From Rhodoferax sp. UBA5149 (lineage in GTDB: Bacteria > Pseudomonadota > Gammaproteobacteria > Burkholderiales > Burkholderiaceae_C): a DNA stretch of 11,982 nucleotides. Of the stretch, positions 6,528-11,982 are shown in pieces. Made by a program: the position numbers and the translations under genes. Location: contig NZ_DHXT01000214.1 of the NCBI RefSeq assembly GCF_002413825.1, positions 1 through 11,982 of the forward strand, read 5' to 3'. Numbering within the stretch: position 1 is the stretch's first letter; the number at the start of each line of letters is the position of its first letter. The notes under the pieces were generated by a model. It was not told the DNA's origin. It made no database searches and saw nothing but the letters and a program-made list of their open reading frames with translations.

Positions 6528-7511
6528 GTGAAACGTTTACTGGTTCTGGCCCTCGCGGTGACGGCCTTGTTTGCCAACGCGCAGGCTTACCCGGGTAGCA
6601 AGCCGATTTCCTTCGTGGTGCCGTTTGCCGCCGGTGGGCCGACCGACCGGGTCGCGCGCGATCTGGCGCAGGCCATGCGCAAGACCCTGCCCGGCGCCAA
6701 CTTCGTGATTGAAAATGTCAACGGTGCGGGCGGCACGATGGGGGCGACCAAGGTGGCCAAGGCCAATCCGGATGGTCACACGCTGTTGCTCTGGCATATT
6801 GGCATGGCCTCCACCCCCGGCCTGTACCGCAAGCTGCAGTACAAACCGCTGGAAGACTTTGAGTACCTGGGCATGGTGAATGACGTGCCGATGACCCTGA
6901 TTGGCAGGCCGCAGCTGCCCGCCAATACCTACCGTGATTTTGAAAATTACATCAAGGCCAACGGCGCCAAGCTCAACATCGCGCACGCCGGCCTGGGGTC
7001 GGCCTCCCATCTCTGCGGCCTGATGTGGCAGTCGGCCGTCAACGCCAAAGTGGCCATGGCCACCATTCCGTTTGGGGGAACCGCGCCGGCCATGACCGCC
7101 CTGGTTCGCGGGCAGGTCGATGTGCTGTGCGACCAGACCACCAACACGACGTCACAGATCGAATCCGGTCGGGTCAAGGCCTATGCCGTCACCACGGCCG
7201 GTCGGTTGACGAACCACAAGCTGCTCAAGGACTATCCGTCCTTGCAGGAGATGGGCCTGAAGGGCTTCAACCTGACGATCTGGCACGGTCTGTATGCCCC
7301 CAAGGGCACGCCGGCAGCGGTGCTCAAGCAGCTCAACGAGGCCTTGAAGCTGGCTTTGAAAGACCCGGAATTCATCAAGAAGCAAGAAGATCTGGGCGCG
7401 ATTGTCGTGACTGATAATCGCATGGAGCCCGCCGGCCACAAGGCTTTCGTCGCTGCCGAAATCGAAAAACTCAAGCCCCTGATAGAAGCAGCGGGTAAAT
7501 TCGCGGATTAA
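6528..7511 (+). CDS. Bug family (TctC-type) periplasmic solute-binding protein
   Basis: This is a 327-residue extracytoplasmic receptor of the Bug family, typically binding carboxylates or amino-acid-like ligands and very numerous in Burkholderiales. It starts at GTG with TAAGG (6514-6518) 9 bases upstream. The signal peptide ends around NAQA before Tyr21. Family landmarks include KPISFVVPFAAGGPTD (25-40), the ligand-loop IENVNGAGGTMGA, KANPDGHTLLLWH, the LNIAHAGLGSASHL stretch, and VDVLCDQTTN. A three-codon frame ATG TCG TGA (6523-6531) overlaps the start codon, so the ATG at 6523 is not usable for this protein. The 107 bases before it contain no clear terminator or consensus promoter. No TctA/TctB channel genes are adjacent, so it is either an orphan receptor, serves a transporter encoded elsewhere, or feeds a sensor. 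The ligand cannot be read from sequence. Confidence 0.92.
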   Translation: MKRLLVLALAVTALFANAQAYPGSKPISFVVPFAAGGPTDRVARDLAQAMRKTLPGANFVIENVNGAGGTMGATKVAKANPDGHTLLLWHIGMASTPGLYRKLQYKPLEDFEYLGMVNDVPMTLIGRPQLPANTYRDFENYIKANGAKLNIAHAGLGSASHLCGLMWQSAVNAKVAMATIPFGGTAPAMTALVRGQVDVLCDQTTNTTSQIESGRVKAYAVTTAGRLTNHKLLKDYPSLQEMGLKGFNLTIWHGLYAPKGTPAAVLKQLNEALKLALKDPEFIKKQEDLGAIVVTDNRMEPAGHKAFVAAEIEKLKPLIEAAGKFAD

Positions 7512-7514
7512 CTC

Positions 7515-8525
7515 ATGACTACAAATTTCAAATCATTTCGCCGTCTAGCCCTCGCCGTTTGTGCGGGAGCAGCTACTATTTCAATAGCAAGCACGGCTTT
7601 GGCGCAAACCCCATGGCCGACCAAGCCGGTGAAGATCGTGGTGCCATTCGCGCCCGGGGGCACCACCGACATCCTGGCCCGGGCGATCGCGCCCGAGTTG
7701 TCCAAGGCCTTCGGTCAGCCCTTCATCGTGGACAACCGGGCCGGTGCCGGGGGCAACCTGGGGGCTGATATCGTGGCCAAGTCGCCGGCGGACGGCTATA
7801 CCTTGTTGATGGGCACCGTGGGCACGCACGGCATCAACAAGTCGCTTTACAGTCGATTGCCGTACGACCCGCAAAAAGACTTTGCGCCCATCACGCTGGT
7901 GGCGGCGGTGCCCAATGTGATGGTGATGCAAACGGAAAAGGCCAAAACGCTGGGCATCAACAATGTGCCCGACTTTATTCGCTACGCCAAAGCCCACCCC
8001 GGTCAGCTCAACATGGCGTCCAGTGGCAACGGCACCTCCATTCACCTGGCGGGCGAATTGTTCAAGTCCATGACCGGAACCTTCATGACGCACATTCCCT
8101 ACAGTGGCTCGGGCCCCGCCATGATGGGCATGGTGTCGGGCACGGTGGATGTGATGTTCGACAACCTGCCGTCCGCCATGCCGCAGATCAAGGGCGGCAA
8201 GCTCAAGGCGTTTGCGGTCACGAGTTCCCAGCGTTCTGCCGCCATGCCCGAGCTGCCCACGATTGAAGAAGCGGCCAAGCTCAAAGGCTATGAGGCCAGT
8301 AGCTGGTTTGGCTTGCTGGCGCCGGCCGGCACGCCGCCAGCGGTCGTGTTGAAGCTTCAGCAGGAAACCGCCAAGGCACTCAACTCGCCCGCCATCAAGG
8401 AAAAGCTGCAGACCCAGGGTGCCATTCCCAGCGGCAACAGCCCTCAGGAATTTGCCAAGTTCATCGATGCTGAAATCAAGAAGTGGGCGCCGGTGGTCAA
8501 GGCGTCCGGCGCCAAGGTCGATTGA
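7515..8525 (+). CDS. Bug family (TctC-type) periplasmic solute-binding protein, second copy
   Basis: This second Bug receptor (336 residues) begins 3 bases after the stop of the first, so the two are almost certainly co-transcribed. The N-terminus MTTNFKSFRRLALAVCAGAAT... is a Sec signal peptide, likely cut after ALA30. Landmarks are KPVKIVVPFAPGGTTDILAR, VDNRAGAGGNLGADIVAKSPADGYTLLMG, LPYDPQKDFAPITLV, HIPYSGSGPAMMGMVSGTVDVMFDNLPS and WFGLLAPAGTPPAVV, all typical of the family. It is divergent from its neighbour outside these landmarks, so the pair is not a recent duplication. The ribosome site is weak, consistent with translational coupling to the upstream gene. An AT-rich 20-base palindromic motif (7571-7590) forms part of the signal-peptide coding region. 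The ligand is unknown. Confidence 0.94.
   Translation: MTTNFKSFRRLALAVCAGAATISIASTALAQTPWPTKPVKIVVPFAPGGTTDILARAIAPELSKAFGQPFIVDNRAGAGGNLGADIVAKSPADGYTLLMGTVGTHGINKSLYSRLPYDPQKDFAPITLVAAVPNVMVMQTEKAKTLGINNVPDFIRYAKAHPGQLNMASSGNGTSIHLAGELFKSMTGTFMTHIPYSGSGPAMMGMVSGTVDVMFDNLPSAMPQIKGGKLKAFAVTSSQRSAAMPELPTIEEAAKLKGYEASSWFGLLAPAGTPPAVVLKLQQETAKALNSPAIKEKLQTQGAIPSGNSPQEFAKFIDAEIKKWAPVVKASGAKVD
7571..7590. repeat. AT-rich palindromic 20-mer, copy 1 (inside a Bug signal-peptide region)
   Basis: AGCTACTATTTCAATAGCAA has GCTA at one end and TAGC at the other. It shares the form AGCTA-N8-ATAGCAA, with identical length and reading phase, with the motif at 9372-9391 in an unrelated gene. It encodes AATISIA and uses the Ile codon ATA, unusual in this GC-rich sequence. 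Confidence 0.55.
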
Positions 8526-8577
8526 CCTGGTGCGCACTGACCTAGCCGCCTAGCCGCGTATCGTGAACTGCGTCTTG

Positions 8578-9660
8578 ATGCGCACTGTTTGGCCCCTTGT
8601 CTGTCTGATCGCTCCCGCCATGCTGACGGGCTGCGCCGACACCGACTACTATCTGCAATCGATTGGGGGCCACCTGCAAATGATGCAGGCGGCCCGCCCG
8701 GTGGCGCAGTGGCTGACCGATGAAAGTGTCGCCCCGGCACTGAAGCAGCGCCTGGCATTGGCCCAGCGCATTCGCCGCTTCGCCGTGACCGAACTCCACC
8801 TGCCTGACAACGCCAGCTACCAGCGCTACGCCGATTTGCAGCGTCGCTCGATGGTCTGGAACGTGGCCGCGGCGCCCGATTTGTCGCTCACCCTCAAAAC
8901 CTGGTGTTTCCCGGTGACGGGCTGTGTCGGTTACCGCGGCTATTTCAGCGAGGCCGAGGCCCGTACCCAGGCCCAGGAGCTTGCCTCTGCCGGGTTCGAG
9001 ACCAGCGTCTATGGCGTGCCCGCCTACTCCACACTGGGCTGGCTGAATTGGGCTGGCGGCGACCCCTTGCTCAATACCTTCATCCGCTACCCGGAAGGCG
9101 AGTTGGCCCGCATTATTTTTCATGAGCTGGCGCATCAGGTGCTGTATGTCAAAGACGACACCCTGTTCAACGAGTCCTTCGCCACGGCGGTGGAACGCCT
9201 GGGGGGCGAGCGTTGGCTGGCGGCTCACGGTTCAGCCGCGGCCAAGAAAGAGTACGCCGAGTTTGACGCCCGGCGCCGCCAGTTTCGGGCGCTGTCCATC
9301 GCCACGCGTCGCCGGTTGGCCCGTATTTACAAGGAAAATAAGTCGGCAGCCCCCGATAAACAGGCGCTTCTAGCTATGAAAAACATAGCAATGCAGGATT
9401 TTCGCGATGACTACGTCCGGCTTAAGAGCAGCTGGGGTGGCTATGCGGGTTATGACGCCTGGGTGGCGGGGGCCAACAATGCCGCGTTCGGCGCACAGGC
9501 GGCCTATGACGAGCTGGTGCCGGCGTTCGAGGCTTTGTTTGACGCGCAAGGCAAAGACTGGCAGCGGTTTTATGATGCAGTCAGACGTTTGGCGCAACTG
9601 CCTGCGATCGAGCGGGCACGGGCCCTGAAAAAAATACCAACGGAGTCTCTTAGTGGCTGA
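8578..9660 (+). CDS. Putative aminopeptidase lipoprotein (zinc metallopeptidase, HExxH...E)
   Basis: This is probably a zinc-dependent peptidase anchored to the envelope. From the ATG at 8578 it has 360 residues. The short lipoprotein signal ends with lipobox LTGC (Cys19) followed by Ala, which favours outer-membrane sorting. The zinc site is HELAH (182-186), preceded by EGELARIIF and followed by FNESFA, where Glu199 is the likely third ligand, an arrangement typical of gluzincins. The protein matches the 'putative aminopeptidase' family (PF10023, name from memory), seen across proteobacteria; the substrate is not established. An upstream in-frame GTG at 8563 would add five residues; neither start has a clear Shine-Dalgarno. 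The end overlaps the next gene by 8 bases. A second AT-rich 20-mer motif is embedded at 9372-9391 and encodes LAMKNIAM within a stretch linking two helical parts. Confidence 0.86.
   Translation: MRTVWPLVCLIAPAMLTGCADTDYYLQSIGGHLQMMQAARPVAQWLTDESVAPALKQRLALAQRIRRFAVTELHLPDNASYQRYADLQRRSMVWNVAAAPDLSLTLKTWCFPVTGCVGYRGYFSEAEARTQAQELASAGFETSVYGVPAYSTLGWLNWAGGDPLLNTFIRYPEGELARIIFHELAHQVLYVKDDTLFNESFATAVERLGGERWLAAHGSAAAKKEYAEFDARRRQFRALSIATRRRLARIYKENKSAAPDKQALLAMKNIAMQDFRDDYVRLKSSWGGYAGYDAWVAGANNAAFGAQAAYDELVPAFEALFDAQGKDWQRFYDAVRRLAQLPAIERARALKKIPTESLSG
9372..9391. repeat. AT-rich palindromic 20-mer, copy 2 (inside the aminopeptidase gene)
   Basis: AGCTATGAAAAACATAGCAA contains a perfect inverted repeat, GCTATG (9373-9378) and CATAGC (9384-9389), with a five-A loop. 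It matches copy 1 at 7571-7590 in both flanks (AGCTA and ATAGCAA), in length and in reading phase. The surrounding gene is otherwise GC-rich, so the motif stands out in base composition. Confidence 0.6.
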
Positions 9661-9979
9661 TCTTCATATCCTGCGCCAGCACACGCTGGGCCTGTCAGCA
9701 GCCCGAAAAATTGCCTTCCAGTGGGCGGAGCACGCCGAGGAAGAATTCGGCATGACCTGTACCTACGAAGAAGGTAAAACGATGGATGAAGTTTGCTTCA
9801 CACGATCGGGCGTCCACGGCACCTTGTCTGTCACCAAGGACAAGTTTGAACTCGACGCGAGACTTGGGTTTTTGGTCGGCGCGTTCAAAGCAAGGATCGA
9901 GAGCGAAATCGTGAAAAATCTGGATGACTTGCTGAAGGCCACGCCGCCTGCCAAAGCGCACGCTGCCAGAAAAAAATAA
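9653..9979 (+). CDS. Polyhydroxyalkanoic acid system (PHA granule-associated) family protein
   Basis: This 108-residue cytoplasmic protein resembles the small PHA_gran_rgn family (polyhydroxyalkanoic acid system protein, PF09650/TIGR02610 from memory), found in PHA-producing proteobacteria and of uncertain biochemical role. The family-like features are the N-terminal HTLGLSAARKIAFQWAEHAEEEFGMTC block, a central beta-rich SGVHGTLSVTKDKFELDARLGFLVGAF, and a final amphipathic IESEIVKNLDDLL helix, ending in a Lys/Ala-rich tail. The start is GTG, with CGGAG (9641-9645) 7 bases upstream and inside the preceding gene; the 8-base overlap implies translational coupling to the aminopeptidase. Assignment is by pattern, not alignment. 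No PHA synthase or phasin is in the window. Confidence 0.8.
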   Translation: MADLHILRQHTLGLSAARKIAFQWAEHAEEEFGMTCTYEEGKTMDEVCFTRSGVHGTLSVTKDKFELDARLGFLVGAFKARIESEIVKNLDDLLKATPPAKAHAARKK

Positions 9980-10006
9980 CAAACAGGCCAACCGATGGCC
10001 CCCTTG

Positions 10007-10038
10007 ACCGCCAGAGCCAGCGGGCTCCGGCAGGCGGT
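10007..10038. terminator. Hairpin between convergent genes, possible bidirectional terminator
   Basis: ACCGCC (10007-10012) pairs with GGCGGT (10033-10038), and inside it GAGCC (10014-10018) pairs with GGCTC (10023-10027), with an internal bulge. It lies between the PHA-system gene (+) and the acyl-CoA-binding gene (-), where a shared terminator is expected. There is no T-run on either side, so intrinsic termination is only plausible. A smaller GGCC/GGCC stem lies at 9986-10000. Confidence 0.4.
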
Positions 10039-10293
10039 TCAGCGCAGGGTCCCCATCAGGTCAACGTATTGCTGCATGGCATCTTGGTTGGGCGTACCTT
10101 TGAAGCCATTCCAGGCATCCCATTTGGCGCGTCCCACCATATCGCTAAAGCCGGGTTTCTTGTCCGTGTTGTCGCCCACGCTGCCCTGCTTGTAAAGCCC
10201 GTACAGCTTGAGCAGGGTGGCGTTGTCAGGGCGCTCGGTCAGGTTTTTTGAATTGGCAACGGCGGCTTCAAATTTTGCTTTTAGATCAGACAT
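10039..10293 (-). CDS. Acyl-CoA-binding protein (ACBP)
   Basis: This is an 84-residue soluble ACBP, a four-helix bundle that binds and buffers long-chain acyl-CoA in the cytoplasm. The family core is clear: LLKLYGLYKQGSVGD (27-40) with Tyr31, Tyr34 and Lys35, then GRAKWDAWNGFKG (54-66) with Lys57, and Tyr76, which correspond to the acyl-CoA contacts of bovine ACBP. The length matches the minimal ACBP fold with no extra domain. On the minus strand AGAGGAA (10297-10303) lies 3 bases before the ATG. It is divergent from a wax ester synthase/DGAT gene, whose substrate is acyl-CoA, and convergent with the PHA-system gene. A role in delivering acyl-CoA to storage lipid is inference from position. 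Confidence 0.94.
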   Translation of the reverse strand: MSDLKAKFEAAVANSKNLTERPDNATLLKLYGLYKQGSVGDNTDKKPGFSDMVGRAKWDAWNGFKGTPNQDAMQQYVDLMGTLR

Positions 10294-10370
10294 GATTTCC
10301 TCTTAAGTGGTGTGGACAGCGCTGGCGGCGATGCCGCTGCAGTCTGTCCCGCAAAGTATCAGATAGGGCG

Positions 10371-10393
10371 AATACCCCACACACATGGGTATT
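10371..10393. promoter_or_regulatory. Inverted repeat in the divergent ACBP-WS/DGAT gap, possible operator
   Basis: AATACCC (10371-10377) and GGGTATT (10387-10393) form a perfect 7-base inverted repeat with a 9-base spacer, flanked by near-matching GCG and TGCGC. AGTATC occurs on both sides (10355-10360 and 10399-10404). The centre is roughly midway in the 190-base divergent gap. It looks like a dimeric regulator site, but no regulator gene is visible. I found no convincing -35/-10 pair in this gap. Confidence 0.35.
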
Positions 10394-10483
10394 TGCGCAG
10401 TATCTTACGGGGTGTTTTGCCTACAAAATAGGGAGCGTCCCCAAGAACTGTCGTTGTGCCATTTTGTCCCGTCTGGAGTTTTT

Positions 10484-11982
10484 ATGGTTACCCGAATCAT
10501 TGCTAAAAAAGTTGCCAAAAAGACCCCGCGTCAGTCGGCGGCCCAAGGCGTTGAGGAGAAGGTGTCCGATGCGGGTGGCGGCATCGGGGGCTTGACCGGC
10601 GAGCGCATGAGCAAGGTCGATACCGCCTGGCTGCGCATGGATTCCCCGACGAATTTGATGATGATCGTGGGCGTCTGGATCATCAAGCCGGGCGTCAGTT
10701 ACCAGGCCGTGAGTCAACGCATTGAAGAGCGTTTGCTCAGGTACCCGCGCTTTGGCCAGCGTGTGCAGCAGGATGCAACCGGCGCCAGCTGGGTTCCGGA
10801 CGCCGACTTCCATATTGAACGGCATGTGGTGGTCGAGAAACTGCCCCGCACGACAGCCGGTCGCGAGCAGCAGGCCTTGCAGGACCGGCTGGCCGAACTG
10901 GCGGTGCAGCCACTCGACATGAACCATCCGCTGTGGCAGTTTCACCTGGTCGAGCATTACCAGGGTGGCTCGGCCCTGATGGCGCGCATTCATCATTGCA
11001 TTGCCGATGGCATTGCCTTGATTGCCGTCACGCAGTCGCTGGTGGACGGTGGCGCCGTGCCTCCTTCGCCCCATATCAAAAAATTGCATCACGCGGGGCT
11101 GGAAGGTGCCGAGGACTGGATTGCGGACAGCCTGATCAAGCCGTTCACGGATGTGACGGTGAAAGCACTTGGTGTGGCGGGTGATGGTGCCGTCAACGCC
11201 ATGGAGATGATGATCGAGCCGAAAAAAGGCATCGAAAAGGGCATCGAGAAGGGCTTGGCCGGTTCGGTCGAGCTGGCGAAAATGGCGTACCAGGCCATGC
11301 GGGACGGTGCCGCGCTGGCGCTTATGCCCGACGACTCGCCTACCCGACTCAAAGGCATTCCCGGTCCGACCAAGCGCGTGGCGTGGTGCCAGCCGATTCC
11401 GCTGGAAGAAGTGAAGGCCGTCGGCAAGGCCTTGAACTGCTCCATCAACGATGTCTTGCTGAGTTGCGTGGCCGGCGCGATCGGGGCGTATCTCAAGTCT
11501 TTTGGCGATGAGATTGCGGGCAAGGAAATCCGGGCCATGGTGCCGGTGAACCTGCGCCCGATTGAAGACGCCCATAGCTTGGGCAATCGCTTTGGCCTGG
11601 CGCCCGTGGTCTTGCCGATCGGCGTGGAGAACCCGGTGCAGCGCGTCTACGAAGTGCGCCGCCGCATGAGCGAGATGAAAGGCAGCCTGCAGCCCCTGAT
11701 GGCATTCGGTTTGCTGGCGGTGGCGGGCTTGTTGATCAAACCGGCGCAAGACGCCATGCTCAGCCTGTTCTCCAAGAAGACCACGGCCGTCATGACCAAT
11801 GTTCCGGGTCCGCGCGAGAAGCTCAAGTTTTGCGGCGCCACCCTGGAGCAAAACCTGGTCTGGGTGCCTCAATCCGGCACGGTGGGTTTGGGGGTGTCCA
11901 TCTTGAGCTACGGTGGCGGTGTGCAGTTTGGCGTGATCAGTGACGCAACACTGTGCCCTGATCCGCAAAAAATCATTGATGA
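10484..11982 (+). CDS. Wax ester synthase/diacylglycerol O-acyltransferase (WS/DGAT), 3' partial
   Basis: This enzyme would esterify acyl-CoA to a fatty alcohol or diacylglycerol, making wax ester or triacylglycerol for storage. 499 codons are read and the frame is still open at the window edge. The catalytic motif HHCIADG (170-176) fits HHxxxDG, with His171 as the expected general base. The C-terminal part has TNVPGP, WVPQSG and GVSILSYGGGVQFGVISD, all typical of the family. GGAG (10475-10478) sits 5 bases before the chosen ATG. The usual family start (SxVDTAWLRMD) begins only at residue 43, so there is a basic N-terminal extension (AKKVAKKTPRQ) of about 40 residues; an internal Met42 (10607) is a possible second start. 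A short repeat KGIEKGIEKG lies in the linker between halves. It is divergent from the ACBP gene. The distal C-terminus is not visible. Confidence 0.93.
   Translation, partial: MVTRIIAKKVAKKTPRQSAAQGVEEKVSDAGGGIGGLTGERMSKVDTAWLRMDSPTNLMMIVGVWIIKPGVSYQAVSQRIEERLLRYPRFGQRVQQDATGASWVPDADFHIERHVVVEKLPRTTAGREQQALQDRLAELAVQPLDMNHPLWQFHLVEHYQGGSALMARIHHCIADGIALIAVTQSLVDGGAVPPSPHIKKLHHAGLEGAEDWIADSLIKPFTDVTVKALGVAGDGAVNAMEMMIEPKKGIEKGIEKGLAGSVELAKMAYQAMRDGAALALMPDDSPTRLKGIPGPTKRVAWCQPIPLEEVKAVGKALNCSINDVLLSCVAGAIGAYLKSFGDEIAGKEIRAMVPVNLRPIEDAHSLGNRFGLAPVVLPIGVENPVQRVYEVRRRMSEMKGSLQPLMAFGLLAVAGLLIKPAQDAMLSLFSKKTTAVMTNVPGPREKLKFCGATLEQNLVWVPQSGTVGLGVSILSYGGGVQFGVISDATLCPDPQKIID

Noticed and set aside
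8543..8559. Direct repeat of CTAGCCGC before the aminopeptidase gene
   Set aside because: Only two short copies are present, with no clear function; this could be simple slippage in a short gap.
10421..11968. 515-codon open frame on the minus strand opposite the WS/DGAT gene
   Set aside because: The plus strand encodes clear WS/DGAT motifs throughout; the antisense product has low-complexity His/Gln/Arg-rich composition typical of a shadow frame and no recognisable domain.
1..11982. Mobile element, CRISPR, phage or defence island
   Set aside because: No transposase, integrase, spaced direct repeats, tRNA-flanked att site or defence-family motif was seen on either strand.

Overview
The window looks like a chromosomal segment of a betaproteobacterium of the order Burkholderiales, most likely family Comamonadaceae (Rhodoferax/Polaromonas-like). 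This rests on GC-rich coding sequence, Bug-type (TctC) receptors, a polyhydroxyalkanoate (PHA) granule-system gene, and intergenic palindromic repeats of a style I associate with that family. The organism call is inference from gene content and recalled sequence style, not from a marker gene.

Bases 1-6420 hold a plus-strand branched-chain-amino-acid-type (HAAT/Liv) ABC transporter operon. The order is livG (5' end cut by the window edge), livH, livM, a large periplasmic binding protein, livF, then a protein of the phenylacetate-CoA ligase/AMP-binding class. The ligase-like gene suggests the imported substrate is an organic or aromatic acid rather than leucine. However, the normal ATP-binding P-loop of that ligase is not visible. 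A cluster of hairpins fills the 186-base gap before livF.

Bases 6421-8525 hold two tandem Bug/TctC-type solute receptors only 3 bases apart, with no TctA/TctB membrane subunits in view. Bases 8578-9979 hold a lipoprotein metallopeptidase (putative aminopeptidase, HELAH...E) whose end overlaps the start of a small PHA granule-system protein. A hairpin follows, lying between convergent genes. Bases 10039-10293 (minus strand) encode an acyl-CoA-binding protein. Diverging from it across 190 bases is a wax ester synthase/diacylglycerol acyltransferase that runs off the right edge. The right half therefore looks devoted in part to acyl-CoA handling and carbon storage.

No tRNA, rRNA, CRISPR array, transposase, phage gene or obvious defence system is visible. 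The more unusual signals are the altered P-loop, a matched pair of AT-rich 20-base palindromes inside two unrelated genes, the hairpin cluster before livF, and mini-ORFs bridging three gaps of the Liv operon.
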